Both the position numbers and the translations under genes were made by a program. The notes below the pieces were generated by a model. It worked only from the letters and a program-made list of their open reading frames with translations. It ran no database searches and was not told the DNA's origin. Source: Holacanthus passer (lineage: Eukaryota; Chordata; Actinopteri; Pomacanthidae). Taken from it: a DNA stretch of 64,000 nt. The stretch covers positions 930,001 to 994,000 of the forward strand of contig JAFREQ010000038.1 of assembly GCA_025331565.1 (NCBI GenBank). The letters run 5' to 3'. Shown here in pieces: positions 53,201 through 64,000 of this stretch. Positions within the stretch are counted from its first letter, which is position 1, and each line of letters starts with the position of its first letter.

Positions 53201-53355
53201 TGTTTGCCTTCACTTCTCTGCAGGCGGAGCTGGAAGATTTGGTGAAGCGAGAGCACGCCAGGATTGACAGTCAGGACAAGACCAGTGAGAGCAAAGGAGC
53301 TGCAGCCAAGGCGAGCTCTGCATCGGTGGCGCCAGAGCCCAAAAAGGAAGAGTAA
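47285..53355 (+). CDS. sirt2: NAD-dependent protein deacetylase sirtuin-2
   Basis: A class I sirtuin that removes acetyl and longer acyl groups from lysines on tubulin, histones and metabolic enzymes using NAD+, mostly in the cytoplasm. Sixteen exons join in frame: 47285-47300, 47451-47497, 47706-47754, 48031-48141, 48278-48319, 48429-48535, 48962-49018, 49203-49271, 49366-49495, 49599-49658, 49888-49943, 50071-50147, 50377-50428, 50543-50610, 51666-51732, 53224-53355. This gives 379 residues; human SIRT2 has 389 and also 16 exons. Seen are an acidic N terminus, a nuclear-export-like LRNLFSSTLGL (from residue 41), GAGIST (83-88), QNIDTLE, catalytic His186 in AHGTF, zinc cysteines 194, 199, 220 and 223, and MGTSLQVQPF. 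The first ATG has a weak context (T at -3). Met38, whose codon spans exons 3 and 4, matches the start of the shorter human isoform. Confidence 0.97.
51024..51473. mobile_element. MITE-like element in SIRT2 intron 14
   Basis: An 18-bp perfect terminal inverted repeat: CAATGACTGTATATAAAG at 51024-51041 and its reverse complement at 51456-51473. Similarity continues inward imperfectly (GAAGCCAAAA near 51070; TTTTGGCTTC near 51410). The element is 450 bp with no coding capacity; the 104- and 78-codon frames inside are by-products. No target duplication was recognised. Its termini resemble the GACTGTATAAA start of the element at 18240. Confidence 0.75.
52310..52800 (+). repeat. Diverged copy of the 61506-62108 repeat in SIRT2 intron 15
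   Basis: Blocks shared with the family appear in the same order: AAGGTTTGACATGG, a TCTAGTTTGTTTAATC segment, AGCCAGGCTAGCTATTTCCC and TGAGAGTGGTGTCC. The terminal inverted repeats are eroded. Confidence 0.55.
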
Positions 53356-54470
53356 CTTCTTAAAAAGCTCACTTTTTCAGAAAAACTACTGTAGTGATGC
53401 CACAGTTTGGAGTTGGCCCTTAAAGAGAAATTACGAAACACAAACCAGGGTTTGTGTTTGGAAGAGCAGCTCATTTTCCATCTGGGGACATTTAATTCTT
53501 CTGAACAATCACAGGACATCCCTGTGTTTTATGCTCTATATCACTTATGTGCACTTTACTGACATTAATCTACTTTCCTTTTTTTGCATTAGCTAACATC
53601 TGCCCCAGCTGTGCATTTCTCTCTGAGGCAGTTAACTCTGTGCACTGGCAGATTTTACTGCACTAGAAAGTGACATTGTTCAAGTATATCTACATTTCTG
53701 CAAACACTTTTGCAGATCTCACAGAGAGTGGAAGGTGCCCCATCAAAACCCCGGCAGCAGCATTATGACTCTGCTGCATTGTAGGACAAACTACATTATT
53801 GTCTCCAAACCAACTGTTGAACACATCTGATGTAGTGATTTTGGCCAAGCCACTTCAACTCTCATCACTTGATTGCATATCTGATTTCAGTTTTAGCTTC
53901 CTGAAAAGATAACCAAGCTGTTGTAATTTTTTATCTGTCATCATTTCCCCATGCCAAAATATGTTGGCCTGATTGATCAGTGGCCTATTAAATGTACTTC
54001 CTGAGAGGTGAACTGAGATAGTTGTAAATATAACAATAGAGTAATTGGTCAGGTGGAACTTTTAAAATGTTAAATTAACAGTGTCATTCATGTTAACCTT
54101 CTTCTCCTGTTTGATTTGACTTCTGTAATTTCCTTTACCACATTATTCTCGGATGTTTATGGAACAACAAATGTACATGATACATAAAATAACAGCAACT
54201 CTACATTCAGGACTTTAGTTGATCGTTATTTGATTTTGCCTTTTAAATCTTTGGGTAGAGATAAAGTGCTGTAGACCCAAGAGGTATAAACAGAGAAGAA
54301 TTGTTAAAATAGGGTGTAATGAAGTACAAGAAGGTGATGTTTCAAACTGTGGGCTATCTGAAAAAGCATGAATTGTTAGATAATGAAATGACAATTACAG
54401 GGGATTGACACAATGACATTAACATCTGTACAAAATAATGGAAACCAATACAAAAATCCTGCAATAAATT
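53356..54470 (+). other. SIRT2 3'UTR
   Basis: Non-coding sequence after the TAA, ending near AATAAA at 54463-54468. The 110-codon frame at 53264-53596 begins inside the last exon in another frame and is not coding. An earlier cleavage site is possible. Confidence 0.45.
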
Positions 54471-56930
54471 TGATCTTTGTAAAGCTAATGATGTTTGATT
54501 TTGTTGAGACTTTGTCAGGGAGTAGTTGATTCCACTCTGGTCATTTTTTTAAGCTTTAGTTAGTGGTAAAGCTTAATGTTTGTAAGATATAGAAACTCAT
54601 CGGATACTGGATTATGATAAACAATGCCAACATTTGCTCAACCACATGAAGATTTATCGTTATAGTTATACTCTTGGTTAAAGCCTCTGAAAGCTTGGTT
54701 TCAAATCTTAAATATTTCTCTAAATAGTCCTGACCAAATAAGCTACAAAAAAAAAGTTAATGTTAGGAAAAAACATCAGCTAAGTTGTTCCATCAGGACG
54801 GTGGAGGTGTGGTTTTATCACATTTGATTGACGGTGGTCTGGAAACATAACCCGCAACTGTCTGCAAATTGTGGTTCAAATATTACTGAGCTCTGACTGT
54901 TGCACAGAAATAAATGACTTTACATTTTTCCAAGTGGGGCCCTCTCACTTTAAATCAGTGAGAAATGCAAGAAAACACAAATACACAAATCTCCCATGTG
55001 AAAAAACTGAAAGTGTTGACTGGCACATAGGACCACATCACTAAGAAGCTGAGAAAATGGCTTCTAAAGATTTATGTAGCATTGATGGGGTTGTGGCCTT
55101 GTTGTGTCTCGTAGCACCACCATCTGAAGTATTGCTGTCATAATTCATTCCACAAATATTCCCACTTACAGTAGTTTCACGATGGAAAGTGACTTTGCCA
55201 AAATATGGTGGATTTGTGACAGTCCTCTATAAGCCTCTGTTTTTTAAGGATGTCCATATACAAACTTTTTCACTGTTAATATGAGAATCAGAGAATCATA
55301 TTGATGGTGAGCCATTAGTTAACAAAACTTTGTTTTATGTTAACAAAGTTGTAATCTGTTATGATTTAATTGTGCTCTAAAAGTGTTTGCTTAAGCAGAC
55401 TGCTTGTGTACATATTATTGATATTCAATTATATATCTGTTTAAAAGAAATAGACACTGATTTTAAGGGGGGCGTCTTACCCCAGTTTACCCTCCAGCTG
55501 ATAGGAATTTCTGTATAGTATGGGTGAGATTCAAATTTTTTTTTTTTAAATTCATTGCAACTGATTATAATTCATTCTTAGGGGAACATTAATGTCTGTG
55601 CCAACTGACAATCCATCAAGTATCCTACTTTTTAAGACATTTCACCAAAAGCCACAAATGATAACATCTGTTAATAAAAACCAGTCTTCAGCTCCCACAG
55701 TTGTTCAGAAAGCTTAAAAAAGCAGAGATTGAGGCATGTGATTAAAACATTCAGCTGCTGCCTTTTCTTCTCGGTTTTGACAGGGCAAATGGGATCATTT
55801 ACTGGCCAGCACTCCCGAGGTCATCGGTCTGCTCTGGGTTGTTTTGGCTGCATTGGTGCCAGCCATGTTGATGATTACCATCGTACAAATCCATGGCGAT
55901 GGCAGGAAATGGCTTAAACATTGAAAATGTGACAGCGCTTCATATGAAAGGAAGAACGGGTGTCTTCTTACCACGGAAATGCTGACCAATCAGCAACACC
56001 TCTAGCTGTGGTTTCCGTGAGATGCAGGACTGTTGGACAGCCAGCAAACCTACCTGTCTGCACACGAGATAAAACGGATACAAAACCCTCAGTCAATCCA
56101 GCTCCTGTTCTCTCTCTCTACTAATATTTCTTTCTGTGCATCTCTAACTGATGGATTCAGAGCTGAGTGTACGCTTGTGTGTGTGCATTTCTTCCCCAGT
56201 TGCAAGATAAAAATCTGTAAGACTTTCTACCATTCATTGTTTCTGAGAAGACAGAAACAGTGCTGCAGAGAGAAAAAATAGGCACATGTAGCTCTTTCTG
56301 TCTTTTGAGCTGCGAGCCCAGTTAACCACATGCAGACTTGAGGGGAGGGGAGGGCGACGAAGGTGCTGTGATGAAAGATCAGCTGAACTGTTTCGCATGA
56401 AAATTGAAAGTGCATTAAATGGCAGCCTGTGCAGGTGACAGAAGAAGGCAAGCGTGGCAGCCGTATGGCAGTTAGATTTTGAAATACAAAATATTCTGCA
56501 CATCACACCAGGAAACTTCTTGAGGATGTACTCGAGCTTCCTTTTTTAGCCCCGTTGGTATTTTGAACTGTTAAGCAACATTTTGTGCTGTGCAGAAAGG
56601 AAGAGTTCAAGAGAGAAAAGATTGCAACATGTGCAGAAATGTGCTAATAGTGTAGAGGAGAGGTGATACATGAACTAACTGAACCAGACCAACATATGTA
56701 AGTATCACTCATTTTATACCATCAACAAGTTTGTGTTAGTCTTTTTCAAAATTTCTATTTATTGCTAAAAATGAATGTTCAAAAAGCCAAATCTTAAATG
56801 AAACTCAAAACTTGCACCCAAAAAAAATCAGATTTTTAACCTTAATTTTGTCTCAGTCTGAGAACACATCTCAATCTATTTTGTTGCCACTTATCTGACT
56901 CACACGCTGATCTGTTGTTTATGTGCACAT
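54471..56930. other. Intergenic between SIRT2 and the RIN gene
   Basis: Apart from the repeat fragment at 54840-54990 and AT-rich runs (55535-55550), nothing is recognised. Small frames at 55729-56506 lack motifs or splice support. Upstream non-coding or first exons of the RIN gene may hide here. Confidence 0.4.
54840..54990 (+). repeat. Dispersed repeat fragment, related to 58790-58900
   Basis: GCTCTGACTGTTGCACAGAA, a short ATGAC stretch and TTTTTCCAAGTGGGGCCC parallel CTCTGATTGGTGCACAGAAA and TTTTTCCAAATGAGCCC at 58806-58857. Both lie between SIRT2 and RINL or in RINL introns. Confidence 0.5.
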
Positions 56931-56966
56931 GTGCAGACGGTTGTACGTGCACATAAACGTGTCCAT

Positions 56967-59900
56967 ATGTATGTATCCAGGGCGGTTCAGAGTTCAGTTA
57001 ATGGGACCACAGCCATCCCGTGGAGGAGCAGCAGGAGGAGACTGTCGCTTCTGGAGCAGCTGAGGGCCTGTCAGGGGGCCTGGTGCCCCGGGGCACCCTG
57101 GGATAGAGAGGGGGCCCATGCTGCTATCAGTGGAACACCTGCTGGGGTGAGCTTTCCTCCTCCTCGCTGCAAAAATCAACCAACGAGTCTTACATCAAGC
57201 CTTCTGTATTACACGCAATGCTACTTGTTTAGAGAATTCATTGATGTAAATCAGTCACTGATCCACACATTCAAGCAAATTCTTGGCATTTCCAAATTTA
57301 AACCATTAAAATCTATGAAATAAATTAACTTGGAATATAAATCTGCGAATTTCCACACTGTGGGACAAAGAAAGGTATATCTTATCTTATAACTTGAACT
57401 CTGGCACTTGGTGTATATAGTAAGCGTGGAGTTCAAACCTAACCTAACAATAAACAAGTTTCTTATTTATTGTTTCTGATCATGAGTCTTTCTACTTTCC
57501 CCATCTCTCTGCATGTCCTCTGTCTTATCCTCTCTTTTTTCCTCTCGCTGTTCCCCTCATTTGTAAGTAATCCAGTTTATATCATCCTATCGTATGTTCT
57601 ATGAAACTAAGTATCTTTTAGCTGGATCTCAAACAGGGAAGGCAAACATACTATAGGGAGGCCTTTATGCTTCACTTACATTTTTACAGCAGAGATATTC
57701 TTTCGGACTTAACACTGACATGAACATCTCTGTGGCATGAAAGTAGTTCCTTTTTCTGTTTGACATCTGATAACCAACACTTCTACTGGGGCTAAATGCA
57801 GAAGTAGTGTTGAATAAAAGCGTGTGCATATCAGGGAAATGACAAAATGGATACGTCTGCAGCGAAGAGAGAACGTAGATGTGAGTAGGTCTGAAAAATA
57901 TATAGAAGGGCATGTTTGTTATTTGAATTAATGCAAATGCAAAACTCTACCTGGCAAATAATAGCACATGCGTATTTGATCATGGGGAAGATGGAGGTTG
58001 GAGACTGGAGGTTTTGTTTTTTATTGCGGAAACTCTCATAGAAAAGCTGAGAGTTTTATAAATATTAAATAACAGTGTCCTGTGAGACAATTTACCTCAT
58101 GGAGGTTGTAGACCAGGTGATTTTGTTGATTTTAAATGCTGAACAAAAAAGATAATGTGTTCATTTCTACTTGAATGGTTTCCAGTACGTCTTCCTACGA
58201 ACCAATCAGATGCGTGAGTGACTATACGTTGTTGTTATGAATCATCAAAATTTGAAGCAGAGTTTCTTCATGTAACATCTCCACTGTCCTGCTGCCCTGC
58301 TGTGTGTGAGTGTGTCTGTGTGTGTCTGTGTATGAGTGTCTGTGTGTGAGTTTGTCTGTGTGTTGTGATGTGAAATTTTGGCGACTTGCAGTGAATTTGT
58401 CTCTTTTCTCTGTGCAGAGTTGAGCATGAAAGCCACTTCCTGTGTGTGTATTAATGTGTGCTGGTGTTTGAGAGCACCTCTCGATTCAGTGTGGTGATGT
58501 AACCACATGACTGAGCCGTTGATTCGCTGTGTTTTGGGATTGCATGTGCTTTGTTTTACTCAAGTTAATTATGTCTCAACCAACTGACTATTCTGTTTTC
58601 GACACTTTTCGAAAAAAGGCAACGTGATCAGACCTAGAGGCTCTACCAACAGAACATCTATGCAGTTAACGCCAAGTTAACAGTGTGAAAAAGCAATGAC
58701 TGGTTATGCAATCTGGCTGTTAATTTTTTTTTTCTTTTTTGGGTCTTACATACAATAGAAAATGACCCACTTACAGTCATCTGACTTTCATTCAAATGTT
58801 GCTAAACTCTGATTGGTGCACAGAAATATGTGACATCATCTTTTTCCAAATGAGCCCTGCCTACTTCAGACTAAAAAAAAAAACCAGAGGAAATAACCAA
58901 AACTGCAAAAATTGTGTTCATGTAGCACAACATTATTCAGAGCCAGAAGATGATGGAGAAAAGACCTTTTTAGGACCTTTAATTTGAAATATTTTTCATC
59001 AGTTTATAATTAGTGGCTCTTAATAATTAAGTAATCTTTGCAAATCTATTACAAATTGAAATACAGATTGTCAGCTGTGTCTGCAGTGGTGCATCAGTCA
59101 GGCCTTTATGATAGAGTGAGCCACTCATACAGTCATATTAACTTGAAAGAGTGGGCACTTCTTAGCACTTATGAACCCTGGGAAATTTGCTGTTTACATG
59201 ACTTTCAGTTTGGTTACAGCTTGTCATCATGACTAATTTTCATGGTAAATTCAATCTAATAGAGACACTGACGCAGGGTTGATTTTCACCGTACTCTTTT
59301 TCAAATCATCAGTGTTTCTCTCCTTGCAGCCTGTTTTGCCATGGAGCCATGTGTAGCTTTCCAGCACGAACATGCTCAACAAGTTTCCTTCACTCATCAG
59401 ATACTGAAATGAATCACTGCGTGTCTCCCTCCAGAGTTTCCTGGTTGTTCGGGACTCTGCGACGTCTCAGCCCAGCCTGCTGTGTGTGTCTGCTGGAGGA
59501 GAGCATGAAGCAGTCCTTGACTATAATATCAAGAGCACAGACACGGGTATGGACCGACCGCATGCACCTCTTCTTTCTCTTTCACTTTGCGTGTGTGCGT
59601 GTGTGTGTGTGTGTGTGTTGATGCTGTAGACCAGTTGTGTATGAATCATTTCACCTGCAAAGGTGACTAGACTGATAAGCAGTTACAGTAACCCAAAAAC
59701 ATCATATGTTGGGTAGTTATGCTTTCTGTTGTTGAACTTGAGTCTGCCAGCAGTGCAAATATGGGAAAGTTGTTGCAAGTGAGAGTAGGTAATCAGATAC
59801 ACATGTCAAACTGCAAATTCCGGTTCCTTAAATTGTGAACTCTTAGTGCTACCTTTACCTCTCTGCAGATGCATGCACTATAGTTAAAATCACAGGCTGA

Positions 59901-62900
59901 AGAGACAAGTGACCCCTCTGACCTGAAGCTCAGCATTAAAAACCATACTGTATCATAAAATAACAGACTTAATGGCTGGTGATACTAGTGTGAGAATAAA
60001 ATTGATGGAACATTCACACTGGCTTATCTTTAGAAATCCCCTTTCAGCCTTCCTGGTTCAAGCTTCGGTGTGTTTCCAGGAATGTATCATTTTCACTGAA
60101 CACAACAGTAATTCTGCCCACTCTTTCTCTGTTTCCCTGTGTCAGTCGTCCAGCTGTCTGAGTCTCATCTTTCTTTCTCTGACTTGGCTCAGCTTGTGCT
60201 CTTCTACTCTCTTACCAGGTAGGAAGCTGCTGTATCACTGATGCCTTTTTGTTTGTTGTATGTGATAGAGCTCCCATGTAAACTTGGGTTTCTGTGACAT
60301 TTTATTAGCAATTACATTAAAAAAAAAAACAGTCACGTTAAAGTGTTTTAAGTTTTTCAATTTTTATATTTTAAATTCTGTTGAAAGTCTAGTTTTCAGT
60401 TTATTTTGTCATCTTTTCCTCTGTGTCAGGGATGTGCTGGCTGTTTGTCTTTCCATTCCTCGCTGGATCTACAGTGTGACCGAGAACAACAAAACTCGTC
60501 TCTCTCAGCTTGAACCCAGTGAGTGCTTCCATCTCTGTGGCTTTCTGTCTCATATCTTCTCCCAGAAGCTTCATCTCAAATACAAAACCAGAAAGATATT
60601 TTCAATAACTGCCTTTTTGTAATACCTCTCTAATGCAGAAACTTGGCTCTGCACACCGCCTGACCAGCAGACTGATGAAATGACCCACAGCGAGCCAAGC
60701 AGCATGATGTGCTCCATACAGGTATATATTTTCTGTGTGTGTGTGTGTGTGTGTCTAAAAGTACAGGTGATGATAAGATACTGTGGAAGAATTTGCAGTC
60801 AAAAGGAAACAACTTCCTTATTTGTGACTCAGTATCTTAATGCTGCACTAACTAATAAACAGTTGATCAAATGACTGTGTGTGAAATTAAATTGACAAAC
60901 CCACAACCTTTCCAGCAGTTTTAGCCTTTTTTAAGCTCAGCTATTTGCCTATTTCATGCCTACATTGTGGTGCAATGTATTCCTTCACTATGTGTGTATG
61001 TGTGTTTCCTTAGCTGACTTCTACCAACGGGGCCCTGTGTGTCATCAATCCCCTCTACCTTCGAGAACATGGAGACGATTGGCTGACCCGCAGGACAACC
61101 ACCGTACAGCCCACCACACCGCCGTCGAATTACAGACGAGAGCGACGCCTCAGCACCACCAGGGCATGGTCCGGGGCAGGGTTACAAAGTAAACGAGCCA
61201 TCTCATTGGACCAGGTACCCTCTGATGCCAGTGTGGAGAGTTCTGGTGAGGACTTTTACTATTTTACTTTTACTTTCAACCAAATGACAAAAACATACTT
61301 TGTCCATTGCCTGCAGTGATGATTGACCCTGCTGTTTAAATTTAATTTTGCCAGTTTTTGAGATATCCGCTTCTATATCCTTGGCTTATGAGATCCATAG
61401 CACTTAATAAACAATCTGAAAAAGTCAACAATGCCCTTTTTCCAAAACAATGTCAAACTTACTCAGGAAAATCCACAGACTGTACTGTCGTCAGTCGAAA
61501 GAAATAGTTTGACATTTTGGGAAATAAGCTTATTTGTTGTCTTGTTGAGAGTTAGATGAGATGATTTATACCACTCTCATGTCTTTAAATTTTCAGCTCC
61601 AGCCAGGAGCCAGTTACCTTACCTTAGACTGGAAGTAGGGGAAAACAACCTGGTTATTGCAAAATTAAAATATCTGCTTACCAGCACATCTAAAACTCAC
61701 AGATTGACAGGTTTTGTCTCATTTGCTTAATCCATAAAAAAATTAAAGTGTAAAATGATATTTTGTGGGTTTATAGTTTATGTGCTGGACTATTTCTTGG
61801 CTGGGTGCTGTGACTTCCTGAAGTTTTCACAAACCTGCAATTTGTAATTTTTACATTTTTGTTTGCATATGAATGAAACAAAACTAGATCTGGCAACTAG
61901 TAAAGTTTGCTGGTAGGTGGGGGTTTTTTGTCACCCATGGACAGAGCAGGCTAGTTGTTTCCCCCATTTTTAAACTTTATGCAAAGCAAAGATGATTACC
62001 TCCTGTGCACTGCATGTGTGGGAGGGTGTAGCTTCATTTTTAGCAGACTTGAGATTTTCACATCTAATTCTTAGTAGTGAAGGAGAGTGTTTCCCAAAAT
62101 GTTGAACTAACAACAAAGTATTTTTTAATGGATAAAACCTACAAATGATTATCTCAAAACCTTAGCATGTTGAAACCGTCTGCATGGTGAAAATTATTAG
62201 GGGCAATTTGTATGAATTGACCCCTTAAATACAAAGGCAATCTATTTAGGAATTTGGGTTGTCGTAAAAGTGGGTCCCTTTGTGTCATCTGTATGTTCCG
62301 TAATGCAAAGGTAGGTTGTAGGTTCAGTTGAATTCATATTGCCAACATGGTGTCCTCAATCCATGTTTTCCTTGTCCAGGTCTAGTCAGAGCCAGGTCAA
62401 CTGATTCACCAGATTGCCCTCTAACCCTGTCCACACCAGCGGGGGTGGTTCTCAGGAGGCCCAGCAGAGATTCTGCCTCCAGCCTTTCTCAGAGAGCGAG
62501 CACAGGGAGCCTTCCTCCATCCACTCCCTCCACCCCTGGAGGTTTCAATAGCTCAGTGTTCGAGCTGCAGCACCATGGCAGCCCCGTGCCTCAGTCTCCT
62601 CACAGGGTGTCCTGGATCGAAGATGGGGTCTGGCTGCCCCCGCCCAGACCTTCATCTTTTCTCCAGCCCCCGTCGCTGGAGTTTGACTCACTGTCAATCA
62701 GCAGCATAGAGGAAGAGCAGGAGTCCCAAACGCCAAGCCCTACCCCACACCACCCCTCTGCGCAACGGTTGGCTGACAAGGTCATACATCGGCTCTCAGC
62801 GGTGGGTCAGGCTCTTGGTGGGCTGGTATGTCAGAAGAAAAGACTAATCAATCGTGTGTGCGAGTTGGGCGAGAAGAAAGGTGGGGTGTTTGGAGAGGCT

Positions 62901-63762
62901 GTGAAAGGATTTGTGGAGTTCACCCTGAAGAGAGGGGCAGATCCCAGTGGGGCCACAGAGTTCTTACAGGAAGTGAGGTCATCACTCACATCCCTGAGGG
63001 AGACACTGTTGGACTACCAAGACATCCAGGCATTGTTGGAAAGCATTACTGACATAAATGACTCAGAGATCGGTGAGTGAGCTGACTGTGAAGTCTGTAG
63101 ACTAATGAAAAAGTGTTAAACATAACTGACAGAACATGTGTTAGCATCATGCAATTCAGTAGATCAATGTTTAGTGCTCCTCTAACGTCTCCTCACATAC
63201 CTTCAACCCTCCTGTAGACTCCCTGGTAGAGGTTTCCCTCCACAAGGTGGCTCTGAAGCCCATCTCCACACACCTCTACTCCTGCATTCATGCCTCCCGA
63301 ACCGATGACGGCAGCATCAGGCGTCTCCAGAACAACCTGCGTGTGCTGGAAAAGAAGGAGATGGAGGAACTAGGGGGGTCAGCGGGAGTTGGAGTTCCCG
63401 ACTCCGTCACCCTAGAGCGAATCCAGCAGAGGTGGACTAATGTGCATGAGGCCTACTCCCCAAACAAGAAGGTCCAGATCCTGCTCAAAGTCTGCAAGAG
63501 CATCTATCACAGCATGAGTGCTAATACTAGCGCAGGTAAACAGGCATTTTTTGTGATTATCACTTCTATAACTCACTGGCACCTAGTTTGTCTGTCATTT
63601 AAATCCACATTCTCCTCTCATCTCTTGCAGGTACGGTGTTTGGAGCAGATGATTTCCTGCCCTGCCTGACATGGGTGCTGCTCCGTAGTGATGTGGTCAC
63701 CTTACAGCTGGACACAGACTACATGATGGAGCTGCTGGACCCCACACAGCTGCAGGGAGAGG
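56967..63762 (+). CDS. rinl: Ras and Rab interactor (RIN family), probably RINL, partial
   Basis: A guanine-nucleotide exchange factor that activates Rab5-type GTPases on early endosomes through a VPS9 domain. Nine exons join in frame: one ending at 57146, then 59435-59546, 60146-60218, 60430-60518, 60639-60721, 61014-61245, 62380-63072, 63218-63535 and 63631-63762; the rest lies beyond the window. Order: LSLLEQLRACQGAW and GTPAG, then SFLVVRDS and SRDVLAVCLSIPRW-type blocks of the RIN SH2 domain, TNGALCVINPLYL after it, a Ser/Pro-rich linker, an RH-type helical region (RLADKVIHRLSAV), and the VPS9 core with GADDFLPCLTWVL and YMMELLDP. The start is uncertain: ATG at 56967 is in frame but may be intronic, with exon 1 beginning at 56981 after an AG. 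RIN1-3 fit by domain; linkage to SIRT2 and DMAC2, as in human 19q13.2, favours RINL. Confidence 0.85.
57147..59434 (+). other. RIN gene intron, with microsatellite and repeat fragment
   Basis: A 2.3 kb intron. It holds GTGTCTGTGTG-type repeats at 58300-58360, the repeat fragment at 58790-58900 and a T-rich run at 58725-58740. No further exon was found; frames at 57665-57913 and 58245-58508 lack motifs. Confidence 0.5.
59594..59618. repeat. (GT)n microsatellite in a RIN intron
   Basis: A GTGTGCGTGTGTG run 48 bp after the donor of the second exon. A similar run is at 60735-60754, 14 bp after another donor. Confidence 0.9.
61506..62108. mobile_element. Non-autonomous DNA element, 603 bp, in a RIN intron
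   Basis: The left terminus AGTTTGACATTTTGGGAAA (61506-61524) matches the reverse complement of the right terminus (62090-62108) at 18 of 19 positions. The interior has blocks (TTTCTTGGCTGGGTGCTGTG; CAGGCTAGTTGTTTCCCCC) that recur at 17325, 41870 and 52310. No coding frame is present. Known to me as an abundant percomorph repeat; target duplication not resolved. Confidence 0.75.
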
Positions 63763-64000
63763 GTAAGGCAGATGCAATCGAACACACTGTAGTGGACAGG
63801 TTGGCTGATTCATTACCACCAGCAATCAGTTATAATGCAAGTGTTCACTAAATTAAAACAGGCTGCACCTGTAGACTGTATAAAAGAGGTAGCACCACAC
63901 AATCTAGTTCTTACATAGAGATTTGTATTTTCATCTAGTAACAACCATTTTTCTGAATTGACACTTGATAAAATGCTATAAGCCAAAATATGCCAGTGGC

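Noticed and set aside
57147..57323. Extension of the first RIN exon beyond 57146
   Set aside because: A GTGAGC donor at 57147 joins GTPAG to SFLV of the next exon, reproducing the RIN SH2 order; the extension has no match.
60071..60145. Alternative acceptor at 60079-60080 for the third RIN exon
   Set aside because: It introduces a stop after five codons; the acceptor at 60145 gives the expected helix and joins in frame to SRDVL.

Overview
The window looks like nuclear DNA from a teleost fish, most likely a percomorph. The genes are vertebrate, split into many short exons with standard GT/AG introns. CA/GT microsatellites are frequent and the dispersed repeats resemble those common in spiny-rayed fish. 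The species cannot be named from the sequence. Five protein-coding genes can be read. Four were rebuilt by joining exons so that reading frames close across every junction; the fifth is a single terminal exon.

Layout. (1) 1-1801: end of an intron and the last exon of a delta-class connexin (Cx35/36 type), plus strand, first exon outside the window. (2) 1802 to about 34600: a 33 kb gene desert holding the connexin 3' flank, microsatellites, a 1 kb purine-rich tract at 11.7-12.8 kb, transposon-like elements at 18.2-19.2, 24.7-25.2 and 26.5-27.4 kb, and a near-perfect 642 bp tandem duplication at 29781-31070. (3) 34630-41567, minus strand: a compact ubiquitin-specific protease of the USP37 type, with an internally duplicated exon pair and two hAT-like insertions in its introns. 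(4) 43573-46210, plus strand: DMAC2 (ATP5SL), a respiratory complex I assembly factor, complete in six exons (255 residues). (5) 47285-53355, plus strand: SIRT2, complete in sixteen exons (379 residues). (6) 56967 to the right edge, plus strand: a RIN-family Rab5 exchange factor, probably RINL, cut off inside its VPS9 domain.

DMAC2, SIRT2 and RINL all lie in human 19q13.2, so this part keeps an ancestral vertebrate linkage; the connexin and the protease are extra neighbours here. The genes do not form a pathway. They cover electrical coupling (connexin), deubiquitination (USP), mitochondrial complex I assembly (DMAC2), NAD-dependent deacetylation (SIRT2) and endosomal Rab5 activation (RINL). 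No RNA gene, CRISPR array or virus-like gene was recognised. The most unusual signals are a roughly 300-350 bp sequence module found inside three different transposon-like elements, the paired hAT insertions with perfect 8-bp target duplications, and the repeated exon pair in the protease.
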